A DNA stretch of 64,000 nt. It comes from Acidovorax soli (GTDB lineage Bacteria; Pseudomonadota; Gammaproteobacteria; Burkholderiales; Burkholderiaceae_C). A program made the translations under genes and the position numbers. The DNA is taken from assembly GCF_014207955.1 (NCBI RefSeq), contig NZ_JACHLK010000014.1:124001-188000 (forward strand), given 5' to 3'. This document shows positions 44,735-53,613 of the stretch, piece after piece (the stretch's first letter is position 1; every line of letters begins with the position of its first letter). Below the pieces are notes generated by a model, which was given only the letters and a program-made list of their open reading frames with translations, was not told the DNA's origin and did no database searches.

Positions 44735-45949
44735 ATGTTGTTACCCGATTGGGTTGTTCTGAACGCGGCCATCGACTGGCTGGGCCACGGGCTGTGGAAT
44801 ATCGCCTGGTGGGAGATCGTGCTCTACACCCTGGCGACGACCCACGTCACGATTGCGGCCGTCACCATCTTCCTGCACCGCTCGCAGGCCCACCGGTCGG
44901 TGGATCTGCATGCGATTCCTTCGCATTTCTTCCGCTTCTGGCTGTGGGTCGGTACCGGCATGCTGACCAAGGAATGGGTCGCCATCCACCGCAAGCACCA
45001 CGCCAAGTGCGAGACTGCCGATGATCCGCACAGCCCGCAGACGCGCGGCCTCGATACCGTGATGTGGCGCGGCGCCGAGTTGTACCGCGCCGAGGCGAAG
45101 AACGCCGAGACGCTCAAGAAATTCGGCCACGGCACGCCCGACGACTGGGTGGAACGCAACGTCTATTCCCGTTTCCCCTGGCAGGGCGTGGGCCTGATGC
45201 TCGTGCTTGACCTGGCGCTGTTCGGCGCCATCGGTGCAGCCGTCTGGGCCGTGCAGATGCTCTGGATCCCGTTCTGGGCAGCGGGCGTGGTCAACGGCGT
45301 GGGCCACTACTGGGGCTACCGCAACTTCGAGGCGACGGACGCCAGCACCAACCTCTCGCCCTGGGGCGTGATCATCGGTGGCGAAGAGCTGCACAACAAC
45401 CACCATACCTACCCCACCTCGGCCAAGTTCTCGGTCAAGCCCTATGAGTTCGACATCGGCTGGGTCTACATCAGCCTGATGAAGAAGGTGGGCTGGGCCA
45501 CCGTGAAGAAAGTGCCGCCCAAGCTGCTGCGCGGCGACGTCAAGCCCGTGGCCGACGAGAAGACGCTGGAAGCGCTGATCGCCAACCGCTACGAGGTCAT
45601 GGCCGGCTACGCCCGCGGCGTGCGCCAGGCCTGCAAGGAAGAGATTGCTGCCCTGCAGGCGCGCCAGGCCGATGCCTCGGTGCTCAAGGCCGCCAAGCGC
45701 TGGCTGCACCGCGACGCCGAGAAGGTGCCCGCCAACGCCCAGTCCCAACTGGCCCAGGCGCGTGCGGCCCATCCGGCCCTGGACAAGATGGTCACCATGC
45801 GCGAAGAGCTGCGCCAGATGTGGCTCAACACCACGCAGTCGCGCGAACAGCTCACGGCCGACCTGCAGGCCTGGTGCCGCCGTGCCGAAGAGAGTGGCAT
45901 CGCCGCGCTGCGCGACTTCTCGATCAGCCTGCGGGCTGCGCGCGCCTGA
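44735..45949 (+). CDS. Membrane fatty-acid desaturase (acyl-CoA/stearoyl delta-9 type)
   Basis: 404 aa. The three His boxes of membrane desaturases are present: HRSQAHRS, HRKHH and HNNHH. They bind a di-iron centre that inserts a cis double bond in an acyl chain. There are 4-5 membrane segments. The C-terminal 130 residues form a soluble helical tail longer than in many homologues. The ATG gives MLLPDWVVLN; an in-frame TTG at 44714 is the alternative. It overlaps the convergent DUF2917 gene by 26 nt. Confidence 0.9.
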   Translation: MLLPDWVVLNAAIDWLGHGLWNIAWWEIVLYTLATTHVTIAAVTIFLHRSQAHRSVDLHAIPSHFFRFWLWVGTGMLTKEWVAIHRKHHAKCETADDPHSPQTRGLDTVMWRGAELYRAEAKNAETLKKFGHGTPDDWVERNVYSRFPWQGVGLMLVLDLALFGAIGAAVWAVQMLWIPFWAAGVVNGVGHYWGYRNFEATDASTNLSPWGVIIGGEELHNNHHTYPTSAKFSVKPYEFDIGWVYISLMKKVGWATVKKVPPKLLRGDVKPVADEKTLEALIANRYEVMAGYARGVRQACKEEIAALQARQADASVLKAAKRWLHRDAEKVPANAQSQLAQARAAHPALDKMVTMREELRQMWLNTTQSREQLTADLQAWCRRAEESGIAALRDFSISLRAARA

Positions 45950-46349
45950 CGAAGCGCTTTCTCAGGCCGAGCCAAAGCCGCTGCAGGGCCCCGCGCCCCG
46001 GGCGGCTTTTTTCATGCGCGCGCATGCTGGGCGGCTCCGCGTCCCTGCCGACGGGGCACACGCTCAGTTCGAGCCTGGCGGGTGCTCCCTCGGCCTCGAT
46101 GCCGATCCAGGCGCCCTGCGGGTTGCGCCATGCGGCATGGGGGTGCAGGCGGTAAGGGGTCGCCAGGGCCGTGGAGCGCAGCAGGGCCGTACCCGAAAGG
46201 CTGCGCAGCTCGCTGCCGGCGTCCAGCCAGACCAGGCGGCTCTGGCCTGCTTCCAGGGCCAGTGGCTGCGCGCTACCTGCAGGTTGGAGAAGGCCGGCGA
46301 GGGGTGGGCTGCCGGCCGCGGGGGTGGGGGTGGGGTGGTGCTGTTTCAT
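45924..46349 (-). CDS. DUF2917 domain protein
   Basis: 141 aa. A short N-terminal lead (about 30 residues) is followed by a small beta-rich domain with LALEAGQSRLVWLDAG and WRNPQGAWIG, as in DUF2917. Members are often divergent from a MocR-type regulator in Burkholderiales, as here. The last ~35 residues, RPG- and KR-rich, lie in the overlap with the desaturase gene and contain the desaturase terminator, so the true C-terminus may be read inefficiently. Confidence 0.83.
   Translation of the reverse strand: MKQHHPTPTPAAGSPPLAGLLQPAGSAQPLALEAGQSRLVWLDAGSELRSLSGTALLRSTALATPYRLHPHAAWRNPQGAWIGIEAEGAPARLELSVCPVGRDAEPPSMRAHEKSRPGRGALQRLWLGLRKRFVRRAQPAG
45975..46012 (+). terminator. Rho-independent terminator after the desaturase gene
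   Basis: AAGCCGC (45975-45981) pairs with GCGGCTT (46002-46008), followed by six T, 26 nt after the desaturase stop. It lies inside the convergent DUF2917 coding region. Confidence 0.75.
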
Positions 46350-46502
46350 GCCTCCAGCGTAGAGGCGGCGCCTGCTTCGCAACAGGCACAGAAACCGGAC
46401 GGAAGAAGCGGAGCAGGCCAGGGATTTGTGCCCTGTTCCGGTTGTTTTTGGGCCGGCCTGTATCTGTTCTGGTGATCGATTTCGGAGCATCATCGGCTCG
46501 CC

Positions 46503-47996
46503 ATGTCTGTACCTTCTGAAGAGCACCTCCCCCTGTACCGCCAGCTGGCCGACCACTACCAGCAGGCCGTGGCCCAGGGCGCGCTGCCGCCGGGCGCGCG
46601 CATGCCCTCGGTGCGTGAGCTGATGCAGCGCCATGGCGTGAGCCTGTCGACCGCGCTGCAGGCGCTGCGCACCCTGGAGGAGCAGGGCAGTGTGCAGGCG
46701 CGCCCCCGTGTCGGCTATTTCGTGCAGGACCACCGGGTCCACCTGCTCGGCCACAGCAGCGAGCCCGATCCCCGTTGCCCGGTACAGCAGATCGACGGGG
46801 CCCAGTTTGCGGGCATCAACGAGCGCATCTCGCTGTGGTTGGAGCAGGGGCGGCGCGCGCAGGTGCGCGTGGACCTGGGGGCTGCCATGCCTGCGCCCGA
46901 GCTGTTCGACCACCTCACCCTGAACCGCATTGGCGCCGCACTGCTGCGCGAGTTTCCCGATGTGCTGGTGCTGGGCAACTCGCGGCCGGGCACGCATCCG
47001 CTGTTCCAGGCCGCCATGGCGCGCCAGGCGCTGGAGGTGGGTGTGAGCGTGGCACCGCAGGAGGTGATGGCCACGCTGGGCAACTCCGATGCGGTGAATC
47101 TGGCGCTTGCGGCGGTGACCGAGCGTGGCGACGTGGTGGCCGTGGAGTCGCCCACCTTCTATGGCGTGCTGCAGGCTGTCGAGACGCAGAACCTGCGTGC
47201 GCTGGAGATTCCCAGCAGTTCGCGCACCGGCATCTCGCTCGAGGCCCTGGAGCTGGCAGTGCAAAACGAACCGCGCCTGCGGGCCGTGGTGGTGGTGCCG
47301 CATTTGCAGATGCCCAACGGCGCGCTCATGCCCGACAGCCACAAGGAGCGGCTGGTGGCGTTCTGCCGCCGCCACGACCTGGCACTGATCGAGGACGACA
47401 TCTACCGCGAGCTGGTCGATGCGCCCGTGCTGCAGCGCCCGCTCAAGGCCTGGGACGAGACGGGGCAGGTGATCTACTGTGTGTCCTTCAACAAGACCTT
47501 GGCGCCGGGCCTGCGCCAGGGCTGGATGAATGGCGGGCGCTGGCACGAGCGCATCCAGATCCTCAAGTTCGCCCGCACCCGCAACATGCAGGTCTGGGCC
47601 CAGTTGCTGGCGGCCCGCACCGTGGGCACGCCGGCGCACGAGCGCCACCTGCGCCGCTTTCGCGGTGCCCTCAGGCTGCAGCGCGAGCGCAGCGTGCAGA
47701 TGGTGGCGCGGCATTTTCCGCAGGGCACACGCCTGTCGGTGCCGCCGGGCGGTTTGAGCCTGTGGATCGAGCTGCCTGCGGGCGTGTCTTCCATGGTGCT
47801 GTTCGAGCAGGCGCTGGCCCTGGGGATCCGCGTGGCGCCGGGCCCCATCTTCTCGAACTCGGGGCGTTACGAGGGCTTTCTGCGCCTGAGCTGCGGCCTG
47901 CCCTTCTCGCCCGAGGTGGAGTGGGCCTATGGCGAGCTCGGGCGCCTGCTGCACGGGCAGGTCCGCGCATTGCCGGCACAGCGCCAGGCGGCTTGA
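46503..47996 (+). CDS. MocR/GntR-type PLP-dependent transcriptional regulator
   Basis: 497 aa. An N-terminal GntR winged helix (LPPGARMPSVRELMQRHGVS) is followed by a class I aminotransferase-like domain (about 100-490). The PLP lysine is expected in FNKTLAPGLRQGW, and MNPHLQMPNGA-like and SHKERLVAFC blocks fit. MocR regulators sense PLP-linked metabolites. It is divergent from the DUF2917 gene (153 nt), its likely target. A terminator follows. Confidence 0.92.
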   Translation: MSVPSEEHLPLYRQLADHYQQAVAQGALPPGARMPSVRELMQRHGVSLSTALQALRTLEEQGSVQARPRVGYFVQDHRVHLLGHSSEPDPRCPVQQIDGAQFAGINERISLWLEQGRRAQVRVDLGAAMPAPELFDHLTLNRIGAALLREFPDVLVLGNSRPGTHPLFQAAMARQALEVGVSVAPQEVMATLGNSDAVNLALAAVTERGDVVAVESPTFYGVLQAVETQNLRALEIPSSSRTGISLEALELAVQNEPRLRAVVVVPHLQMPNGALMPDSHKERLVAFCRRHDLALIEDDIYRELVDAPVLQRPLKAWDETGQVIYCVSFNKTLAPGLRQGWMNGGRWHERIQILKFARTRNMQVWAQLLAARTVGTPAHERHLRRFRGALRLQRERSVQMVARHFPQGTRLSVPPGGLSLWIELPAGVSSMVLFEQALALGIRVAPGPIFSNSGRYEGFLRLSCGLPFSPEVEWAYGELGRLLHGQVRALPAQRQAA

Positions 47997-48007
47997 AAGC
48001 AAGCAAG

Positions 48008-48044
48008 AAAAAAGCCGCCAGGCGCGGGGCCGGGCGGCTTTTTT
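48008..48044. terminator. Bidirectional rho-independent terminator
   Basis: A run AAAAAAGCCGCC and its complement GGCGGCTTTTTT form a 12-nt stem with a GC-rich loop. It serves the convergent MocR gene (plus) and rpmG (minus). Confidence 0.88.
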
Positions 48045-48062
48045 CGGGGGAACCGGGCTGAA

Positions 48063-48233
48063 TTACTTCAGCTTGATTTCCTTGTATTCCACATGCTTGC
48101 GTGCCTTGGGATCAAACTTCATGATCAGCATCTTTTCGGGCATGGTCTTCTTGTTCTTGGTCGTCGTGTAGAAGTGGCCGGTACCCGCAGTGGATTCCAG
48201 CTTGATCTTGTCGCGTCCGCCTTTGCTTGCCAT
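48063..48233 (-). CDS. rpmG: 50S ribosomal protein L33
   Basis: 56 aa, the normal length. It starts MASKGGRDKIKLESTAGTGH and contains FYTTTKNKK and KFDPKARKHVEYKE. The zinc-binding Cys of some L33 are absent, so it is the Zn-independent (C-) form. It is translated 11 nt after rpmB, as usual. Confidence 0.97.
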   Translation of the reverse strand: MASKGGRDKIKLESTAGTGHFYTTTKNKKTMPEKMLIMKFDPKARKHVEYKEIKLK

Positions 48234-48244
48234 GGTGTTTCTCC

Positions 48245-48478
48245 TTAAGCCTGGCCACGTGCGCGCAGGTCTGCGAGCACCGAGTCAATACCGTTCTTGT
48301 CGATCAAACGCAGGGCAGCGCTCGAAACGCGCAGGCGAACCCAGCGGTTTTCGGTCTCGACCCAGAAACGGCGGTATTGCAGGTTCGGCAGGAACCGGCG
48401 CTTGGTTTTGTTGTTGGCGTGGGAAACGTTGTTCCCGACCATGGGCTTCTTGCCCGTTACGTCGCAGACGCGTGCCAT
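48245..48478 (-). CDS. rpmB: 50S ribosomal protein L28
   Basis: 77 aa. The N-terminus MARVCDVTGKKPMVGNNVSH and central NKTKRRFLPNLQYRRFW are typical of L28. It sits in the large ribosomal subunit. It is the first gene of rpmB-rpmG, with a near-consensus promoter at 48673-48702 and a leader of about 188 nt. Confidence 0.98.
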   Translation of the reverse strand: MARVCDVTGKKPMVGNNVSHANNKTKRRFLPNLQYRRFWVETENRWVRLRVSSAALRLIDKNGIDSVLADLRARGQA

Positions 48479-48672
48479 GAGGACACTCCGATACTGTTCA
48501 ACGGCCGTTCGCCCGGTGCCCCAGGGGGATCTCCCAAGGGCTGGCTTGCGGCCTCACCTCGCCAGAAAGGGTGGCGGTAACCCCGGGCCTCCCGAAAAAA
48601 GAGACCCGATTTGGATTTTTGCCTGCAGATAAGCGGGTAGCAGATACCCGCCTGAATTCAGGAAAGCCTTGG
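48479..48672 (-). promoter_or_regulatory. rpmB leader with candidate structured RNA
   Basis: Between the expected start near 48666 and the rpmB ATG there are three stems on the minus strand: palindrome CCTGAATTCAGG (48651-48662), hairpin GCGGGTA/TACCCGC (48633-48651) and a U-rich-loop hairpin near 48583-48606. A leader this long and folded in front of a ribosomal gene may have a control role (attenuation or protein feedback), but no known leader motif was identified. Confidence 0.45.
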
Positions 48673-48702
48673 ATTATAGCGACCCGCGTGCCGGGGCGTC
48701 AA
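48673..48702 (-). promoter_or_regulatory. Sigma-70 promoter of rpmB-rpmG
   Basis: On the minus strand TTGACG (48697-48702) is spaced 18 nt from TATAAT (48673-48678), the strongest promoter seen in the window. Transcription should start about 7 nt downstream, near 48666. Confidence 0.8.
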
Positions 48703-48725
48703 ATCGCCACCCCGGGCAGCGGTTT

Positions 48726-49679
48726 TCACTCCTGCTGTTCGAGGAAGCGCTGGGCATCCAGCGCGGCCATGCAGCCCGTGCCGGCGCTGGTGATGGCCTG
48801 GCGGTACACATGGTCGGCCACGTCGCCGGCGGCGAACACGCCGGGCACGCTGGTCTGCGTGGCAAAGCCCTTGAGGCCGCCCTGGGTGATGAGGTAGCCG
48901 CCTTCCATCTCCAGCTGGCCCTTGAAGATGTCGGTGTTGGGCGAGTGGCCGATGGCGATGAAGCAGCCGTGCAGGGTGATGTCCTCGGTGCTGCCGTCCT
49001 TGGTGCTCTTGATGCGGATGCCGGTCACGCCCGTGGCGTCGCCCAGCACCTCGTCCAGCGTGTTGAACAGCTTGAGCTCGATCTTGCCGGCGGCGACCTT
49101 CTCGTTGAGCTTGTCCACCAGGATGGGCTCGGCCTTGAACTTGTCGCGGCGGTGCACCACGGTGACCTTGCTCGCGATGTTGGACAGATACAACGCTTCT
49201 TCGACGGCCGTGTTGCCGCCGCCGACCACGGCCACGGGCTTGTCGCGGTAGAAGAAACCGTCGCAGGTCGCGCAGCCCGAGACGCCGCGGCCCATGAAGG
49301 CCTCTTCGGAGGGCAGGCCCAGGTACTTGGCCGAGGCGCCGGTCGCCAGGATCAGCGCGTCGCAGGTGTAGGTGCCGCTGTCGCCAATGAGGGTGAAGGG
49401 ACGTTTGCTGAAGTCGACCTGGTTGATGTGGTCGAAGATGACCTGGGTCTTGAAGCGCTCGGCATGCTCCAGAAAGCGCTGCATCAGTTCGGGGCCCTGC
49501 ACGCCGTTCACGTCGGCAGGCCAGTTGTCGACTTCCGTGGTGGTCATCAGCTGGCCGCCCTGGGACATGCCGGTGATCAGCACCGGATTGAGGTTGGCGC
49601 GCGCTGCATAGACCGCTGCGGTATAGCCGGCCGGGCCGGAGCCGAGGATCAGAACTTTCGCGTGTTGGGTGGTAGACAT
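48726..49679 (-). CDS. trxB: Thioredoxin reductase
   Basis: 317 aa. The FAD-binding GSGPAGYTAA and NADPH-binding GGGNTAVEEA motifs are present, with the redox-active CATC pair (Cys136 and Cys139). It reduces thioredoxin with NADPH. The ATG gives MSTTQHAKVL. It is divergent from the Crp/Fnr gene (187 nt). Confidence 0.96.
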   Translation of the reverse strand: MSTTQHAKVLILGSGPAGYTAAVYAARANLNPVLITGMSQGGQLMTTTEVDNWPADVNGVQGPELMQRFLEHAERFKTQVIFDHINQVDFSKRPFTLIGDSGTYTCDALILATGASAKYLGLPSEEAFMGRGVSGCATCDGFFYRDKPVAVVGGGNTAVEEALYLSNIASKVTVVHRRDKFKAEPILVDKLNEKVAAGKIELKLFNTLDEVLGDATGVTGIRIKSTKDGSTEDITLHGCFIAIGHSPNTDIFKGQLEMEGGYLITQGGLKGFATQTSVPGVFAAGDVADHVYRQAITSAGTGCMAALDAQRFLEQQE

Positions 49680-49866
49680 GGTAAAAGCCTGTGTTTTGCG
49701 CCCGCTACACGGGGCGCTGTTGGGAAAGCTGGGGGGCGGGGCGCCAAGTATCAACCGCGCACGGTCTTCGCACGCAGCCCCAATTTCAATCACGGCGATT
49801 GTAAGAACCGATCAATAACCCGATGCGGCACCGGTGGAGCCGCGCCTTTCGAGAGGAGAAGTTTCC

Positions 49867-50544
49867 ATGTCAACGATGTTGTCCAACCTGGACCTGCTGC
49901 GCCGGGTGCCACTGTTCTCGCTGCTCACCATGCCGCAGGCCGAGGTGATCAGCGGTGCCGTGGTCAAGAAGCGCTTCAAGCGCGGCGAGGCGCTGGTCGA
50001 GCAGGGGCAGCGGTCCAACACGCTGTTCATCCTGCTCACCGGGCGGGCGCGCGTGATGACGGCCGACAGCCGTGGGCGCGAGGTGATCCTGGCCACCCTG
50101 TCGCAGGGCGACTACCTGGGTGAGATGAGCATCATCGACAACGAACCCCACTCGGCCACGGTGCGCGCCGAGGTGCAGACCGACGTGCTGATGCTCGGGC
50201 GCACCGAGTTCGCGCGCTGCCTGACCGAAAACGCCTCCATGTCGCTGGTGGTCATGCGCGGCCTGGTCAAGCGCCTGCGCCATGCCGACCGCAAGATCGA
50301 ATCGCTGGCCCTGCTCGATGTGTACGGCCGCGTGGCCCATGCGCTGCTGGACTTCGCCTCCACCGATGCGCAGGGCCAGCGCGTCATCCGCGACAAGATC
50401 TCGCGCCAGGACCTGGCCAAGATGGTGGGCGCTTCGCGCGAAATGGTCAGCCGTGTCATGAAAGACCTGGAAGAGCGTGGTTTCATCGAGGTGCTGCCCA
50501 CCGGGGCCACCGTGCTCAAGGACCGGTTGGACGCCCTGGGCTGA
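49867..50544 (+). CDS. Crp/Fnr family transcriptional regulator
   Basis: 225 aa. An N-terminal cyclic-nucleotide-binding-like barrel (GEALVEQGQRSNTLFILL, LGEMSIIDNEPHSATVRA) and a C-terminal winged helix (SRQDLAKMVGASREMVSRV) are visible. Only one Cys is present, so there is no FNR-type Fe-S cluster. At the CRP Arg82 position a His is found (EPHSA), so cAMP may not be the ligand. AGGAG precedes the ATG. It lies just before ftsK. Confidence 0.9.
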   Translation: MSTMLSNLDLLRRVPLFSLLTMPQAEVISGAVVKKRFKRGEALVEQGQRSNTLFILLTGRARVMTADSRGREVILATLSQGDYLGEMSIIDNEPHSATVRAEVQTDVLMLGRTEFARCLTENASMSLVVMRGLVKRLRHADRKIESLALLDVYGRVAHALLDFASTDAQGQRVIRDKISRQDLAKMVGASREMVSRVMKDLEERGFIEVLPTGATVLKDRLDALG

Positions 50545-50589
50545 GCTTTCCCAGGGGAGTGGGGCATGGGGTAAGCTTGCCCGGCGCTT

Positions 50590-52926
50590 ATGACTTATTC
50601 ACTCAATACCCTGAATGCATCCTCTGCCGCGAAGTCGCCGCCCCGCTCGGGCGCGGCCCGCTTCGGGCATGAAATCGGCCTGCTGATCGGCCTGCTGGCC
50701 CTGGTGTTCTGGCTGCTGGCGCTGGTCAGCTATTCGGCGCAGGACGCCGCCTGGTCGTCCTCCGGCCCCTCGGATGCGCGTGCCGTCGCCAACTGGGCCG
50801 GCCGCCTGGGCGCCTGGCTGGCCGATGGCAGCTACTTTGCCCTGGGTTTCTCGGTCTGGTGGTGCGTGGCAGCGGGCGTGCGCTCCTGGCTGTCGTCGCT
50901 GGCGCGCTGGATGCGTGGCGGCGAGGTGCAGCCCGGTGCCGCAAGCCCCCTGGTGCGCCGCGGCCTGTTCTGGGGCGGCCTGGTGCTGCTGATGTGCGCC
51001 AGCACCGCGCTCGAATGGTCGCGCCTGTACCGTTTCGAGTCGCTGCTGCCCGGCCACGCCGGCGGGGTGCTGGGTTACATCACGGGCCCGGCCAGCGTCA
51101 AATGGCTGGGCTTCACGGGCTCGGCCCTGCTGTGCTTCGTGCTCGCCGTGCTGGGTGCGGCGCTGGCCTTCCGCTTCTCCTGGGGCCATGTGGCCGAGGT
51201 GCTGGGTGGGCGCATCGATGCGCTGGTGCAGTCGCGCCGCACGCAGCGCGAGGTGGCCAAGGACGTGGCCGTGGGCCGCAAGGCGGCGCGCGAACGCGCC
51301 GTGGTGGTGCAGGAGGAGAAGACCGAGAGCGAGGAGCAGCACCCGCAGCCGGTGCAGATCATCGAGCCCATTCTGGTCGACGTGCCGCAGAGCACCCGCG
51401 TGGTCAAGGAGCGCCAGAAGCCCCTGTTCACCGACATGCCCGACAGCAAGCTGCCGCTGGTGGACCTGCTCGACGGCGCCCAGCAGCGCCAGGAGACCGT
51501 GGCGCCCGAGACGCTGGAGATGACCAGCCGCCTGATCGAGAAGAAGCTCAAGGACTTTGGCGTGGAGGTGCGCGTGGTCGCGGCCATGCCCGGCCCGGTG
51601 ATCACGCGCTACGAGATCGAGCCCGCCACGGGCGTGAAGGGCTCGCAGATCGTGGGCCTGGCCAAGGACCTGGCGCGCTCGCTGAGCCTGGTGTCCATCC
51701 GCGTGGTGGAGACGATTCCGGGCAAGAACTACATGGCGCTGGAGTTGCCCAACGCCAAGCGCCAGTCCATCCGCCTGTCCGAGATCCTGGGCTCGCAGGT
51801 CTACCACGAGGCCAAGAGCCTGCTCACCATGGGACTGGGCAAGGACATCGTGGGCAACCCGGTGGTGGCCGACCTGGCCAAGATGCCGCACGTGCTGGTC
51901 GCCGGTACCACGGGCTCGGGCAAGTCGGTGGGGATCAACGCCATGATCCTCTCGCTGCTGTACAAGGCCGAGGCGCGCGACGTGCGCCTCTTGATGATCG
52001 ACCCCAAGATGCTGGAAATGTCGGTCTACGAAGGCATTCCGCACCTGCTGGCGCCAGTGGTCACCGACATGAAGCAGGCCGCCCATGGCCTGAACTGGTG
52101 CGTGGCCGAGATGGAGCGCCGCTACAAGCTCATGAGCAAGCTCGGCGTGCGCAACCTGGCCGGCTACAACGCCAAGATCGACGAGGCCAAGGCGCGCGAG
52201 GAGTTCATCTACAACCCCTTCAGCCTCACACCCGAAGAGCCCGAGCCGCTGCAGCGCCTGCCGCACATCGTGGTGGTGATCGACGAGCTGGCCGACCTGA
52301 TGATGGTGGTGGGCAAGAAGATCGAGGAGCTGATCGCGCGCCTGGCGCAAAAGGCCCGCGCCGCCGGCATCCACCTGATCCTGGCCACCCAGCGCCCCAG
52401 CGTGGACGTGATCACCGGCCTGATCAAGGCCAACATCCCAACGCGCATCGCCTTCCAGGTGAGCAGCAAGATCGACAGCCGCACCATCCTCGACCAGATG
52501 GGCGCCGAGGCCCTGCTGGGCATGGGCGACATGCTCTACATGGCCAGCGGCACCGGCCTGCCGATCCGGGTGCACGGCGCCTTCGTCTCGGACGAGGAAG
52601 TCCACCGTGTCGTCCATTACCTCAAGGAACAAGGGGAGCCGGACTACATAGAGGGCGTGCTCGAAGGCGGAACTGTGGACGGCGACGGGGATCTGTCAGG
52701 GGACGGCGGTGGTGGTGAAGGGGGTGAAAAAGACCCCATGTACGACCAGGCCGTGGAAGTGGTGCTCAAGGACCGCAAGGCCAGCATCTCCTACGTCCAG
52801 CGCAAGCTGCGCATCGGCTACAACCGCTCGGCGCGCCTGCTCGAGGACATGGAGAAGGCCGGCCTGGTGAGCGGCCTTACTGCCAGCGGCCAGCGTGAAG
52901 TGCTGGTGCCTGCTCGCCCCGAATGA
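50590..52926 (+). CDS. ftsK: DNA translocase FtsK
   Basis: 778 aa. Four membrane helices (about 25-190) anchor it at the septum. A short linker (about 240-290) is followed by the RecA-like motor with Walker A GTTGSGKS (residues 439-446) and the hydrophobic Walker B block. The C-terminal gamma winged helix (about 710-775) binds KOPS. It moves chromosome dimers at the closing septum. The compact linker is typical of betaproteobacteria. lolA follows after 41 nt, as often. Confidence 0.96.
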   Translation: MTYSLNTLNASSAAKSPPRSGAARFGHEIGLLIGLLALVFWLLALVSYSAQDAAWSSSGPSDARAVANWAGRLGAWLADGSYFALGFSVWWCVAAGVRSWLSSLARWMRGGEVQPGAASPLVRRGLFWGGLVLLMCASTALEWSRLYRFESLLPGHAGGVLGYITGPASVKWLGFTGSALLCFVLAVLGAALAFRFSWGHVAEVLGGRIDALVQSRRTQREVAKDVAVGRKAARERAVVVQEEKTESEEQHPQPVQIIEPILVDVPQSTRVVKERQKPLFTDMPDSKLPLVDLLDGAQQRQETVAPETLEMTSRLIEKKLKDFGVEVRVVAAMPGPVITRYEIEPATGVKGSQIVGLAKDLARSLSLVSIRVVETIPGKNYMALELPNAKRQSIRLSEILGSQVYHEAKSLLTMGLGKDIVGNPVVADLAKMPHVLVAGTTGSGKSVGINAMILSLLYKAEARDVRLLMIDPKMLEMSVYEGIPHLLAPVVTDMKQAAHGLNWCVAEMERRYKLMSKLGVRNLAGYNAKIDEAKAREEFIYNPFSLTPEEPEPLQRLPHIVVVIDELADLMMVVGKKIEELIARLAQKARAAGIHLILATQRPSVDVITGLIKANIPTRIAFQVSSKIDSRTILDQMGAEALLGMGDMLYMASGTGLPIRVHGAFVSDEEVHRVVHYLKEQGEPDYIEGVLEGGTVDGDGDLSGDGGGGEGGEKDPMYDQAVEVVLKDRKASISYVQRKLRIGYNRSARLLEDMEKAGLVSGLTASGQREVLVPARPE

Positions 52927-52967
52927 GGTGCTGTGGGCACCCTGCCTGCAACCCAAGGAGTCTATTT

Positions 52968-53600
52968 TTGAAAAAACTTGTGACAGCCATCGTGATCGCG
53001 GCCAGCGCCCCCTGGGCCAGCGCGGACGGGCTCAAGAGCCTCGAATCCTTCATGAAGAGCACCCAGACGGGCCGCGCCGACTTCACCCAGGTGGTGACCT
53101 CGCCGGCCAAGGAGGGGCAGACAGCGCGCACCAAGAATTCCAGCGGTTCGTTCGAGTTCCAGCGCCCGGGGCGTTTCAAGTTCGTCTACAGGAAGCCGTT
53201 CGAGCAGACCATCGTGGCCGATGGCCAGACCCTGTGGCTGCATGACGTGGACCTGAACCAGGTCACGCAGCGCGCCCAGGCCCAGGCCCTGGGCACCACA
53301 CCGGCGGCCTTGCTGGCTTCGGCGCCCGACCTGTCGGCGCTCAAGGCCGATTTCACGCTCGAATCGGCGCCCGATGCCGATGGCCTGCAGTGGGTGCTGG
53401 CGCGCCCCAAGGCCAAGGACGGGCAGTTGCAGAGCGTGCGCGTGGGTTTTGCCGGCGAGCAGCTCGCGGCCCTGGACATCCTGGACAGCTTCGGCCAGCG
53501 CTCGGCCATCCGCTTCAGCGGCATGCAGGCCAACCCGCCACTGCCCGCCAGCACCTTCCAGTTCAAGCCGCCTGCGGGGGCGGATGTGGTCAAGCAGTGA
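52968..53600 (+). CDS. lolA: Outer-membrane lipoprotein carrier protein LolA
   Basis: 210 aa. The signal peptide ends near PWASA, and the mature sequence holds LolA blocks GRADFTQVVTS, GSFEFQRPGRFKF and YRKPFEQTIVADG. It ferries lipoproteins across the periplasm. A TTG start is supported by AAGGAG at 52955-52960. It follows ftsK, an order conserved in proteobacteria. Confidence 0.94.
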   Translation: MKKLVTAIVIAASAPWASADGLKSLESFMKSTQTGRADFTQVVTSPAKEGQTARTKNSSGSFEFQRPGRFKFVYRKPFEQTIVADGQTLWLHDVDLNQVTQRAQAQALGTTPAALLASAPDLSALKADFTLESAPDADGLQWVLARPKAKDGQLQSVRVGFAGEQLAALDILDSFGQRSAIRFSGMQANPPLPASTFQFKPPAGADVVKQ

Positions 53601-53613
53601 GCAGCGCTGCCGC

